Assembly (NCBI GenBank): GCA_050943135.1
Contig: JBMNOP010000001.1
Span: 1-64,000 of the forward strand
DNA: 64,000 nucleotides
Reading direction: 5' to 3'
From: RUG695 sp050943135
GTDB lineage: Bacteria; Planctomycetota; Planctomycetia; Pirellulales; Thermoguttaceae
The notes under the pieces are model-generated. The model had not been told where the DNA came from. It saw only the letters and a program-made list of their open reading frames with translations, and ran no database searches. Within the stretch, counting starts at the first letter, position 1. The number at the start of each line of letters is the position of its first letter. Shown in pieces: positions 38,801-46,600 of the stretch. Both the position numbers and the translations under genes were made by a program.

Positions 38801-39979
38801 TCGATAACCACTGTTTCCGGTAAAGGTGACTTCAAACCGGAAGTAAGTGTAATTTCCCTCAACCTGGGTTTCGAGAGCTGTTACATTGACGTCGAGATTC
38901 GGGAAAACGCGCGTGGTGTAATAGTCGTAGGAGGAGTCGGCCGCATAGGCACTTTCCAGGGTGTCGCTATTTCGAAGAACGTAGCGGAGAGTTTGGGGAT
39001 CATAATACCACTGGCGCATAATCGGCGCATAGTAGGCGTCGTCGGCGGTACGTTCAAAGGCTTTTTCGATCTGCGAGGCCATCGCCGCGGCATTCGAGGT
39101 GATCGTGATACCGATTTGCTTGCCGGTCAGGAGACTGTAATTGGTGATGGCTGTGGGAGTGCTGATCGTCTCGATGAGTGCCGACGGGGTCGAACCGGAG
39201 GTATAGTCCTGCGCGGCGATGGTCAATTCCGGGATCGTTCCCACGAAATTGTCACCCAGATAGGTGATATCGAACTCGGTTTCGGAATGGGCGACGACTT
39301 CGATTTCCGAGTAGTCGGCGCCGAGCGAGCGCAGAGCGGCCTGGATGTTTTGCGCATTTGTCGTCGGAGTCGAATTTGTGTCGAAGCCAAAGGTACACTC
39401 GTTGCCGTTAAGACTCAGGGTAACACTCCCGATGATATCGGTGTTTGAGGCGCTGGTATACTTGCCGGTTTCGGGATCATACGTAATCGAGTTGGCCTCC
39501 GAGGCGATCGGCGTCGAAGAAAAGAACGAAAGACGGTGTACCGTCGCCGAGCCGTAGAGGAGCTCGAATGATGCGCCTTTGCCGATTTGTGAGGTATCGA
39601 CGGCGATCGTCACCACTTGGGTCTCGTCGGTCAGGTAGCGGGCATAGACATTGAGATCTTCCCCGAGATACTCTCCGGTGACCGGGTCGGTCAATCGGTC
39701 GGCCGCCGTCCATGCCGCGATCACATCGTTGGACGCGTTGATATCGGCAGCCACTTCCCCGCGAATGTCTTGCCATTCGGTATTGACCGGTATGTCTTCG
39801 ACCGAACCAATGGTCAGGCTGAGCAGGTGTCGTTCTTCGAGAGGTTCGTGCGTCAGATGACGTTTCTTCATCTTCAGCTGAGCCGACATTCTTTCGTGGG
39901 TGGCGAGATACCTCTTCAAAACCTTTTCGCGAGTCTTCACGGTCATGTTCCAAAGCTTGTTGATACCTGTCAGCGACAT
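23816..39979 (-). CDS. Giant secreted surface protein (5,387 residues) with embedded trypsin-like protease
   Basis: A single uninterrupted frame. Residues 44-55 (HEPLEERHLLSL) are the planctomycetal extracellular motif after a basic N terminus. Residues about 60-860 and most of 2,600-4,900 are built from repeats of the type 'D.GnFVIsWtS..qDg...IyaRqy', probably beta-propeller or beta-sandwich blades. Residues about 870-2,440 are predicted helical, Tyr/Glu/Ala-rich, with no blades. Around 2,850-3,000 and 4,230-4,390 lie Ig-like modules of the Big_5/SbsA type. Residues about 3,610-3,850 form a trypsin-like serine protease with a full triad: His3647 in VLTAAHLLYG, Asp3695 in QADVAIIVLDE, Ser3827 in GDSGGPCF. 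A Thr/Pro-rich linker is at about 4,080-4,165. The C terminus (4,930-5,387) is a further beta-rich repeat region. No anchor or LPXTG-like sorting signal is visible. GAGG lies nine bases before the start. Confidence 0.88.
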   Translation of the reverse strand: MSLTGINKLWNMTVKTREKVLKRYLATHERMSAQLKMKKRHLTHEPLEERHLLSLTIGSVEDIPVNTEWQDIRGEVAADINASNDVIAAWTAADRLTDPVTGEYLGEDLNVYARYLTDETQVVTIAVDTSQIGKGASFELLYGSATVHRLSFFSSTPIASEANSITYDPETGKYTSASNTDIIGSVTLSLNGNECTFGFDTNSTPTTNAQNIQAALRSLGADYSEIEVVAHSETEFDITYLGDNFVGTIPELTIAAQDYTSGSTPSALIETISTPTAITNYSLLTGKQIGITITSNAAAMASQIEKAFERTADDAYYAPIMRQWYYDPQTLRYVLRNSDTLESAYAADSSYDYYTTRVFPNLDVNVTALETQVEGNYTYFRFEVTFTGNSGYRNHQELVVSSLHVGGTEMIEDGYVYVNGNDPLMNGLSLVETIKESSPVFRVNAPEEADYAKDNDGNVIYDKNGDPILIGTGKTDQYNPDVSFADNGMFVVAWQSDIDETIDRYNYTDIFARYFTIQGYSFDKSQINFYTDGGMTGEPLANVDPYLENVDEVSPVECVRPLRAQFRVNVETNGTQEYPCVSCDSAGNFVISWTSDSQWNSYFAGIVASWYDSSGLGITGDVIVTQSDPAASLYGTPVYGESYVAMDSDGVTVIVWTEAGTLYKSLYGAQQYAPFVERAMVANNSFSPSVDFDNNGHYVLAWTAANATIQENLLYHSFSTVMAELFEVTHDEQLVYSETSLGSGDIGSTEGEVPGELLYVLNVGNVSVGMDADGDMFFAYQGFGYDVQANDTRDAGIENNFAQSNYVYLSWEEVQKILAKTGNEDLENYFKAWFGVTSSTGRYSYIDYLDSNYLIDGDTISTNPGATSLTLGFVDPDDYIKAALSSIQRQMKQTFYDESYKDYFASTFDIITTLYEKWSEKYGELLDETQEEWTEKFFTLYPGIKTMTIPEFLADTSQLTDPFSEYYGMTYAEVAAIYTSKTSNEYLFFFESALTSALEDYYESDTSIETIWREALSHIYSGDELNAKVAEKVVEVIEESIAGNIQALETYLVANPGTTPDEALEVLIADEVIPDVEWDYFERSLSSALTSYYKADHSIDPADIPTLVDADITAVKTYAETLGIPPEDALNALIMMGTVPAVEAETFLEQVQELVRQGLVQLKVNDYLAENFAAIHIETLKKIDEKVISDLTSTYKVSYDAILQQKIDNIVSTLSDMTYDDFATSTTIVLNPASVYHGKTYAETTAIIYAEEYAKWPQPGSSEWEAGYQDIYESLYDQEFETYYERYWEELRPEHTHGGVVDYIGLANAAVTKAEETIADEAYDQTEEWAFRQLFEADLRAEEEKTGAIRDELKLLSDKELRTMYLSYYTAKHPELTEDEIARIVNLAPVLRMINDLVDYRIEQAAQELADAARSKTGSLSEDAEALIEERTRERMLSEVAAEDTLYTDYLLAELEEALTTYHTSEIADWFDQSDYHFDPSGETTRREGLLNQYKSYLQNTKQNSLRKTYTSAVKELLTNLIYYPEEYCARYSAMKDETLDETYGELIRSFYTDSKGNLSNEAREQWETAIADATRFEKIWTLAYNAMYDIFDTTVISVLGDYLLDQYKRSDDYQDDIDTLVTEYNANYYLSYYAMDFNEMKEAYREQMISKYGTADDLDAAMATVASDTAESRDVMATCLAKADLAVDYRALRYELLNKEVNKKNSEADKLLQSYANAVVSAYNGYYAMDYSDLLQEYIQYLIERYDFTEAEAAEYADFYSEGTTEDRILLSLDMATYDARESTKYDPDKASTFNSSFRSQIWSSEYDPTITPETAAETAMEAVKETYGDVMYVSVDLLALAWQIDSASLDDMVQALAENCVAIKYAGLVAENVDTTVSNIIYNAIYDYTGETFAMNEYSLLDGQTSEITVDVDIPRLFEGIFTQWITWKETAQEKDEIRAQHETARFIELRPTVEATYHDAYREEFLSRFTDANGNVDEWSLEQAVQAAIDAETINEVDQAITAEAESRIDAGHVADLVSLYMDATTPILDSTVTVDFDEINASTKAIVLVLLDAEIETEAWALVDAETDRLISLRVEHDLKTWQSVESSEAEKTEIEDKANSVLSGTSVRKLAEQDMIDRQNYADNAIHEEVQSSIVYDGLYSNYWNRYSESYRESLGKEWTYLDLLSDDETTFQANEFSPWYEMTYAEICAYLTTEYTAQYPGQTEDKIQGMVKKTMLDWVLVPDAVHAQTMKQVEAASKLVMYGTVYEEMYEKYADSVKDTIYDDIHDIYYEPLHEKFHDSLYSKYYSDQYTNAVAQVTATLTSTYSEEIAKAAEESGMSVDDYIAKVLEDLDNGIQPSWLPEGTTLESPKSIAESATESQIDSYVNTLIRGIAETYVIDYGTIDTYTREKIDELIDEMVYEIIDNDPIYIAKKADIIGRANAVMEYNLRHLRGEGNGIYFTTYAADFSETDYDQAYSNGIVNALRDGNNQKYYIGIPSINISSGTLVLDALWEGNCNDSVAMTVSVGAVIRTENGVSYLNIPETIKAMINAFTEAAGEYADWQDGMFDSIQVVDVTGQQSLVEGTDWAWDNYSDSISGYSLAEAYSNSTYWKEDYVIFEITFQGGAHDSRILLDFNSDNSTLAYAIDNDYYDVLKALKDNAAVKINDVDIEFAARVHDLLATRVSGSVYYDDYIAALATLYSGLDGESTVGELVAELAYGDKTMTTAVFNLLQRVMNTIDYDQYDFYQDVKGLLDDNVVRQGNAPHLYDIFTFVTDGTYASGTFTDFYNLLRHFYVPRQPDQDPISHSTVINAENEVDWENDPWLSTTVDTAYGNLDEMLNPGNDVLKFEYILAESLTGSRGKRQINATVGMNDSGNIVVVWQQQKTLSRYTVTSNGDGSYSYRSGILSDDSTYNSYGDSVAQAGKLSTQTQCTQIYLRSLIESTDYAGARVTSLSLPNGVQISDGGTVTSATKDLIVTFTENLQTTTAGYSKTHAVDNPDNWMVLKDGVLLQNVIENITFSMSASRFLAAASDDERINGKDNNPDSLIYGSNQYEAVITFKDGYELTEGNYTLVATNMIHDIAGNAINSNGAAIDGDANVTGRDGYNTEVSFTVVPLDKPLAFGDIENENFGSWSRETKVDDTVGNSTSQWTTEQLLDDAENYTANSPNAVASDASGNFVVVWTQSTKNDEGVITSGGIYFKVYHEEYVIDADGCRQERQIGTFESQAVYFELDGNTYRYYSDETKANELQIGINGDGIPLEDFAVPQQASVTIDNQGNFVIVWDMLAADDQLGHKLSRDVFARRYALSGRELGVNGFTLPYRINIETEEDQQNASVAMDADGDFVIVWESWKQDGSGWGVYGRRFDDTGYSFGRSNTVDIIAFVGTFAETGNYMDLTFTDLDGAIYEINGIVLSEAITKTCANIEEALLALKDSGGNHIFQNGKEGTEYEQYVRVTRHGNNSVNIEFIGSKYAYSEIDDLKAVVYDAPAIGATTGGTVSKTLKVNVSVYSLGVDGTEFSVNETTLGDQRFPAIGMNAEGTFVVTWTAWGQDGDSAVESNIYARQFVSNHSLISTSVTVTTPTSSGDITATIASLDSTVNHVGDSIRQYTGVAYVGIGSSTIRTVTGDDESSSGTGTGENAEYGTGELLSTGYHVLTAAHLLYGTDGSIDPSTVYVSFVNTAGDIFTYTAKEIYIHPDYAGNYLTQADVAIIVLDECVDSSITRYDIYRNSDELNQNFVMVGFGTASRVTKDNERVENEDDGAANNDNTTAADQATIASKHFGWNTFDLYGTDISAGYNYNTLLFDFDDGTRKYDTFGNSYGVVNYGLGDNETMGALGDSGGPCFIDGKVAGVISWSNSPTPGTPTPGDYAAAVRVSAYADWIDMICAGITTKEFLVNTVNVSVVTTGATTTADSTTTDSTTDTGATDDIYQKGVQIWSDVAVDDFGNFVITWTGFNQDGYGDTASGGSSNGLGGIYMRRYYHDTEYVLESGTENDEPTTTTAAGGSVVYYFTRTGTITTQYVSDVALVNEYTGFDQIKSKIDMDTAGNFVISWTSYQNRVFGTDNPVADGIYARQYINTADYYAALGDYYGISTDEDSENTTNPPTGTTTATAGATSPPDGIPPAVDGAATGDGTTTPPTTTPSTTTPPAATDPVTTDPAATDVTVTDTTAAPGIYATGNFAEITGWIRGYFPVSEDFRHANVEIKTGSIGGAFKVNALSSADLNSPALDNQRGGSVTVNANGDMIFVWTDLNDESTPDAWDARVTYRTITNGEEDVPPTVTTVTAAFGDPGTESGKFSNVSLMGDIVTFTKDHGPSAVIYTFSELMYAKEFILQVYDDVNLDDSEYPTSPHLTTLYASQDSTTRSVLNRTNWTMLCNNIPVTSSEIETIYYGLNAGYELGYSVDESGQYELVIVFTEQLQEGAYSITTKDIVTDLSKNRLDGNYDGVAGGSFTVRFNVGVSGVPSSYDDDDDNETDEETFANQTINHIDPEVVTFADGSYIIVTETNNDSVDDDNDDTVTGDDEGDEYTSNIVIRKFNASGEPDSADIIVNSYREGIQEDPDIDGYDYENFAVAWTGEGKDGKGVYVRFYNSGGQSTKEIRVNDVYLNGSNNRTYSAQVAFDDSSDAYLITWRQQRGANYVVLGKYYSVTGKELSRQFVVAEPTYMSMDHYHVSCQNGHYGIAWSEYLVSTNSTEVYAKTFTKAFGSWSITTRANTFMVNQTTSGSQYQVCADLDNDGNLYITWTSTQNLSTTDWDIYMRSFTFTGTPKVNETKVNQISFTDPFDSRQCEAYVSVDPEGAGYVITWSSKNTEGINYDIDLRTQLYDYGIMGCAFTADGQSINVDTGEPMNPYDATFVANKIINGNQRNSVVSVYGWDNGVPQFVVAWEGPLKVYDDDETDNTSDEEGGEPGSTITPIAGPNTNADDNRDLTYSEYTMVFHRCFPKRSSAMVVDIENALSSSSDATDLLLKDRLTDNASGSNGYYRPSNTEMLISNADLVNTAETVEIAGTEGNDLLEIITNAAGTSWTIYLNGTKVSGITAGSRIVFRGNAGTDKIAYSGSNSDSIMVNGITSSARFTGMAGALTANNVEQFEISGGGSETLTVYTTGAGDRVTVGNGDLKLTSSSRFSVTASNIEEVAVRGSSSDVAVILDSRESDTVLTRDGYVGMTGGGMVSEVYGIGNVRVLSENGGTDTITFERITGLLASQGQIVTQTPSMLVTAIGFDSINASGDVSATASLVGSKKADTFVGDSKSVVFTYNDGKMVSLSGIRSISITGNGGEDAATIVGDTGVNTLTARNGSATLTGNTYSRTINGFTKVNIGRPDESINSNYTAIVYDSVMDDTIVEEDNLVTVDFGGQEIYSLIAFDQISAKKEMNEGTDTTVSRNKLASIVFGNWN
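28300..29180 (-). other. Trypsin-like serine protease domain within the giant protein
   Basis: This segment codes for residues about 3,600-3,893 of the 5,387-residue protein. The His (codon at 29041-29039), Asp (28897-28895) and Ser (28501-28499) codons are in the canonical order, with the oxyanion motif GDSGGP and the substrate-pocket strand KVAGVISWS after it. The domain sits between beta repeats rather than at an end, so it could process the protein itself or neighbouring surface proteins. Confidence 0.85.
32660..37370 (-). other. Helical Tyr/Glu-rich insert of the giant protein
   Basis: About 1,570 residues with almost no beta-repeat signature, dominated by Glu, Ala, Tyr, Asp and Leu in a heptad-like rhythm. 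Six or more copies of a motif close to '(Y/W)Y-x-M-x-Y-x-E-x4-Y' recur (for example SEYYGMTYAEVAAIY, SPWYEMTYAEICAYL, NGYYAMDYSDLLQEY, LSYYAMDFNEMKEAY). I recognise no known domain. Confidence 0.6.
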
Positions 39980-40642
39980 ACCATCGTTCCTCTATTGGTT
40001 ATTTTTTGTTGCGCGGACTTCTCGGAAATTCGAAAAAACTCCGCGCCGGTGTACAGGGCCCCCCTCTCTTACCCAAGCGGTACAGAGGGAATTTTCCGGG
40101 CAAGAGTACCCTCCTTCGGGAAGAGAGACTCCTTCGTCTTTTTATCGGACAGCTAATATGGAGTAATTTTTTGTTTTTCGGAAAAAACAGCGATTTGCCC
40201 CCTCTTTGTAACGGGTTGGGGGTTGTCGAACGACACTCCACAGACCGATTTTACCCGGACTTCCTGTTTTTAGGGATTTTCCACGCGCTTTTTGCACAGA
40301 AACCGGATTTTTCGGTCTCCTTGCCTTTAACCTTTTCGGACCCGGTAATCGGTCGGCATTGCCGGTAAAGAAGAAAGCGACAACTTTCACGTTTTTTACG
40401 GGAAGGCCGGTTATAATGGACCTGTCCCCTATTTCCGATTAGAAAGTTGAAAAAAAGGAATTTTTCGGTTTCGATTCCCCCCATTCGTTTTCCGCGTCGA
40501 TTAAAATGTTAAAAAAGAGGGGTGTTGTGCCTGGACAGAAGTCCCGGAAGTTGGTATAAGATATTCAAATTGAGCAGTTTAGATAATTGCATCGTGAAAG
40601 TTTTCCTCTCCCGCACGGGAGGAGATATGAAGAGAGTCCATC
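39980..40642. other. Divergent intergenic region between the two giant surface-protein genes
   Basis: 663 bases without a supported gene. It must hold promoters for both directions. Towards the plus-strand gene: TGGACA-17-TATAAG at 40532-40560, and a TATAAT at 40412-40417 without a good -35. Towards the minus-strand gene only a CATATTAG-like -10 near 40155 is visible. Confidence 0.5.
40532..40560 (+). promoter_or_regulatory. Candidate promoter of the 2,479-residue surface-protein gene
   Basis: TGGACA at 40532-40537 and TATAAG at 40555-40560 with a 17-base spacer, about 80 bases upstream of the ATG at 40643. Confidence 0.5.
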
Positions 40643-43600
40643 ATGGGAAAGATGTTTGCCCGGATCAATCGGCTGGTGAAAAAACAGGGCGTCTTGAATT
40701 CTTCGTTCGGCAAAGTGGGTATCGGTAAGGGAGAGAAGCGCTTGCTTCGGAATCAGCGACTCCGGATAGAATCGCTCGAAGACCGTCTTCTCTTGGCCGT
40801 GACCGCGACCGATTATGAGAACATCCGCGCTAACTACGAGGAGTTCGCGCTCCCTTCATCGAAGTCCGATGTCAACGTCATCGAGATCGAATCCAACAGT
40901 CTGAGCATTGAGAACCTCAAAGAAGCGATCACTCAGGCCGCTGCCACCGCCGAGGACGACCTCATTGTATTGCGGACCACGGTTGGAAACAACATTCTCC
41001 TCTTCTCATCCGTCGACGACGCGATGACGATTTCCATCGATTCTTCTGCCTACGGCTCACTGACGATTGTTGCCTACGGCACCAATCCGCTGACGATCGA
41101 CGCAGCCGGGTATTCTACCCTTTTAACGGTCGATGAAGGTCAGGTCAATTTCGGCAATCTCACGCTGCGCGGCGGCAGTTCGACAGGTGCCGATCAAGGC
41201 GTGGTCTATTGCGGCGGCGGTATCCGCAATGTTGCGGGGGTTCTTCAACTCAAGGAGGTCACGGTGACCGGCAACTCGGCCACCGGTAGCGGTGATGCCA
41301 CGACTCACGCACAGGGTGGGGGTATTTGGAATGGAGAAGCCGGGGAAATTTATCTTTACGAGTCTGCCGTCACTCGGAATACCGTCTCTGCGCGCGGCGC
41401 GGTGTTGGGGGGCGGTGTGTATAACGCCGGTGTTTTTTCGATCAGCCGGTCTGAAGTTTTCGGGAACACGTCGATCGATTCCGGCGGTGGGATCTATAAC
41501 GATGAGACGGGGGTTTTGACAATCACCGACTCGACGATTGTCGGCAACACCGCGGTCAATAATTCCGCGGCGATGTCGGTCTACGGCGGCGGTATCTACA
41601 ATGCCGGGACGGCAAATGTCGGCACAACTTCGGTTTTGGAGAACAGCATTCAGTCGGGTCGTGCGTTCGGTGCCGGTGTCTACAACTCCGGAAACCTCAC
41701 TTTTTCCGATTCCGAGTTCTTTAACAACACGCTCTATACCGGATCGGCGCTGATCCAGCGCGCCGGCGGGGGGGCTCTTTACAACGCCGGCGTGACCAAC
41801 CTGTATAACTGTACCGTTGCCGGTAACCTCTCAAAAAATTCTTACACTTCTACAGTTTCGCTGACCGAGCAGCAGCAGTTCCTCGGCAGCGGTATTTACA
41901 ACGACAAAACCCTCAACGTCTATAACAGTATTGTCGCGCTCAACGCCAAAAACGTCAATCTTTCCAACAGCGCCTCGGGCACGAGCCGTGGCTATTACGT
42001 CCTTTCGCCGAACACCGTCTGGTCCACCGTTGACTCGGAGTACGAATACATCGATTCGGCGCCTCTCTTTAAGATCAACCCGACTTTCAACGCTAACGGA
42101 ATCCTGATCAATCCCGGTGAGGCCGACCTGATGCTCACGGCTTATTCCCAGGTGATCGACCGCGGAAATCTCGGATACGTCAAAGGAAGTACCGATTTGG
42201 CCGGGGCCGACCGAATCACGGGCACGAGGGTCGATTTGGGGGCTTATGAGTATGACCCCTCGTTTGTTCTGATGCTTGAAACACCTGAGAATTTCAGTGT
42301 TACGGCGCAATCTCCCTCCGACCTGATCCTCACTTGGAAGTCGGTCACCAACGCCGATTACTATGTACTCCGATACAGTGACGACTTGATCCATTGGACA
42401 GAGGTTGAGGTCCGCAACATCTCCTATGAGATGACGGTGACCGCCCCCGATTCCAACTGGTACTTTACCATCCAGGCCTGTTCCGATAAGGCGAAGTACA
42501 CCCCTTCGAAAAAAAGCGGGATTATTTCGATTCAGCCGAGTACGCTCGAGGTTCCCGAGAACCTGGAAGCCGAGGCCGAAAGCGCTTCAGTGATCACACT
42601 CGCTTGGACAGCCGTCGAAAATGCCGACCGTTACACGCTGCGCTATTGGACGATTTCCAAAACGAACTATACCGATATTACGGTCTCCGACACTACGTAT
42701 ACGTTGACCAAGGCCAACGGAACGCTGACCTACCATTTTAGTGTCTGTGCCGTCGACTCGCAGGGGCATTTCAAAGATTCTGATTTCAGCGATGAAGTCA
42801 CGCTGATTTCCGGAAAACTCAGAACGCCGACAGGTGTGGCCGCCGAGGTCGTCGCCGGCGAAAACTCGATTTTTCTTTCCTGGAATGTCGTTGAAAACGC
42901 CGATTCGTATCAGATTACCTGGTGGTCGAGCCGAAGTGCCGTGAAGCATTATGTTCAGACGGCCGACACCTTCTACACGTTTACCAATCTGAACCGGGAT
43001 TATAAATACTACTTCACAGTCAAAGCGATCGGTTCGAGTCCTTATACCGATTCCGAAAACAGCACCCCTGAAGTCGGCGCCGGTTGGAGCGGTCTGACCG
43101 TTGTTACGACGCTCAACGACGAGTTTGACCTGACGAACAGTACCACTTCGCTGCGAGAGGCTCTTTACTACGCCGGTTCGACCATCGGCGGCGTTCCCCT
43201 TCCGACGACCGTAACGTTTGACCCTGATTTGGGTGGAGGGATTTGTCTCCTTTCCAAGTCGCTCGGCACGATCGAAATCGCAAAAACGGTGACGATCGAC
43301 GCCTCGAATCTCGAAGACGGATTCGTCGTCGACGGAGGTTCGGCAGTGCGTGTCTTTACCCTTACCGGTTCGTCGTCGGAGATTGTGATCAAGAATCTTA
43401 CGATACAAAACGGACTGGCCACGGTCGAGACGACCGGCGGCGCGCTGGCGCGCGGCGGCGGGATTTACTCGACGGCGCTCTCGCTCACACTCGAAGACTG
43501 CTTGGTGACGGATAATAGCGCTCGTGCCTCGGTTTTGGCGCTCGAATATGGCAAAGCGACTGCCTACGGCGGCGGAATTTACGCCGAGGGTGCGCTGATC

Positions 43601-46600
43601 CTTTCGAACACAACCGTTTCGGACAATACTGCTCTGGCATCGACCTATACCACCAGCGCGGCATACCGCGCCGACGCTTACGGCGGCGGAATCTATGCTC
43701 CTAACCTGCAGATGACCCACTCGATCGTTGCCGGAAATACCGCCCAGTCGATTTCAAACTACACATACGCAATCTCAAAAGGGGGGGGAATCTACGGTTC
43801 CGGTTCTGTGGTCAACTCGTTGGTCGTGCGCAATACGGCACAGGCGGATTCGTTAAAGCAGACTTCGGCTTCGCAGATTTACGCGATGGCGTTCGGCGGC
43901 GGTTTCTGCCAAGATTCCGATCTTGTGATTACTTGCTCGACGGTTGCCAAGAACAGTGCCTGGTCGACCCGTTCGAGGAATCAGGCTTACTACTCCTACG
44001 GAGGGGGCGTGTGCGCCATTTCGGCCGACGGAACAATCAGGATTAACAACTCGATCGTTCTCTTGAACAACACCTCGTACATTGGGGCAATCGAACCCGG
44101 TTCGTCGATGCCGACCGGCGACTATGAGGGGTACGATATCTGCCTCTATACCGGTAATGGAGACATCCTCTTCGGAAACAACAATATCACGACGTACGAC
44201 AATTGGTCCGAGAGTTGTACCGGCAATATTCCTGTTTTCTACGCCTACGAGACCGAGACCGAAGAGGCGATGATTACCGTCTCCTACGATGGCGACGAGG
44301 CCATATTTACAGGCGAAGACGCTTTCCAAACGTTCCTTGATGCCTTCTTTGCAAATGTCTACGACAGTACCGCTTCGCCCGAGAGTCTCGATACCGAAGA
44401 CTACAGACTTGTCGGCACGGCTTACTGGGCACTCGACATGGGCGACGTTTCTCTGGCCGTCGAGGCCGACGGTACTCAGATAGCCTATGACCTGGACGGC
44501 ACCGACCGTGTGCTTGGCGATTCGGTCGATATCGGTGCTTACGAACACGGTTCGGGCCAGCACCATGACAAGTTGACCGTCACAACCACCGACGATGTCA
44601 TCGACCCGGAAGATAACAAGATCAGTCTGCGAGAGGCGCTCGCCTATGCCGAGCAGCTCGGCGGTGCAACGGTGAAATTCCTTTCCGACCTGGCGGGCGG
44701 CCAGATCATTCTTGACGCCTCGCTCGGCGGGTTGACGGTTTCGTCGGATATCACGATCGATGCCACGAATCTTTTGAACGACGACGGCGAACCTTCACTG
44801 GTGGTCAACGGTGCGAATCTCGGCCATCGAATCTTCACCGTGGAAAGTAGTGCAACCGAAGTGGCAGTGACCGGTCTGATCTTGGCCTACGGCTCGTCGG
44901 ACGACTCGGCGGGAGCGATCTATTCCGAGGCAGGGGCGTTGGTGTTGAACGCCGTCCGGTTTATGTATAATACCTCGATCGGCAGCGGCGGGGCACTCTA
45001 TGCGCTCGGCGGCGTGTCGCTTTCCGACTGCACATTCGAAAACAACGCTTCTGACGCCGACGGCGGTGCACTTTACGCGGCAAGCAGACTGACGATGACC
45101 ACAACCACGTTTCGTGCCAACAGTGCCGGCAGTGCGGGAGGCGCGCTTTACGTTTCGGACGTTGCGGCGATTGAAGACTCCGTCTTCAACTCGAACATGG
45201 CGACAGGAACCGGTGGCGCTCTTTATGGTACCGGAACAGTTACGATTACCGACACCGCTTTTACAAAAAACAGCGCGACCGACGGCGGGGCCATCGGTTC
45301 TTCCGGTTCCCTTTCGGTCTATACATCCGAACTGCGCGGCAACACAGCCGAAAACAACGGTGGGGCATTCCATCTGGCCGGAACGACAATGTTGAGTTAC
45401 ACGATCGTCTCCGAAAACAGGGCCACGGTCGACGGTGGCGGTTTTTATCAGGATGGCGCGTCTTTGACCCTGATCAACTCGCAGACGGATCGCAACATCG
45501 CAGCACGCGGCGGCGGTTTCTTCCTAGCTGAAGGTTCCCTCTCGACCCTGTGTAACGTGACCCTGACGGCAAATACCGCCGACTCGGCCGACGGCCTTTA
45601 CATTGAGTCGGATGCGACGGCCAACCTCTATAACACGATTGCGGCGATCAACGGCAATGGCGAAGATGCCGTCGCCGAATCCGGTGCCGAACTGAATGCC
45701 TATGCCGTCCTTTCGGGCTACACCGATTGGACGAACAAGAGCGAGGGACATTGGAACGAATACGATGCTCACTATCAGCTTTTTAGCAATAAACTGACCG
45801 ACGGAGTCTATACGCTGAGTCTTACGGCCTCGCAGGCAATCGACCAAGGGGTGAACGCCCATGCAGTCGATGAAAACGGTAACGAACTTACCGAAGATGT
45901 GCTTGGTAATACACGTATTGTTCGAACGAAGAGTAGCTCTCCCGAGGCAATCGTTGATCTGGGGGTTTACGAATGTCAGTCGACCGATGGCAGGAATATT
46001 CAGCAGGTTTACGGCAAGGAAGATTCGATAACCGTCCTTGCCGGTGAAGAGATTGCGCCGGCGATCGAACATCAGGTTATCAAGCTCTTTAATGACAGTG
46101 ACGCGACGACCTTGTCGCTTCGAATTCACTTTGATTCCCTCTATCTTTTGTTCGATCCGTCCGATCCCGGCCTTTATTTGCATACCGATATGATGGGGCA
46201 GGGGAATTTCACCGTTTATTCCGACACCGAAGATTACGACAGCGATCCGACGACCGACAGCTATCTGTTGATTACGTGGAATAATCAGAATAAACTCTGG
46301 GGCGGCGCCGAAATCACCGAGATCTTCTCGGAACTCAGATTCAAGGTCAGTAGTGCTCTCGACACGACGCAAGACAGCTCGACTTATATCAGGTTTACCG
46401 CGGCGAATATCACCGCCAACTTCCAGTTTATTTCGGCTCCGATCGAAATTTGCGTCGATCGGGTCACCTTCGATGTCGACGGGGACGGGGTGGTCAATAC
46501 TTCGACCGATGTTAACCTCCTTCTGCGCTACATGGCGGGGAAGAGAGGAAACAACCTCACCGACAACCTCATCTACGATTCCTCGACACGTGATGCCGTC

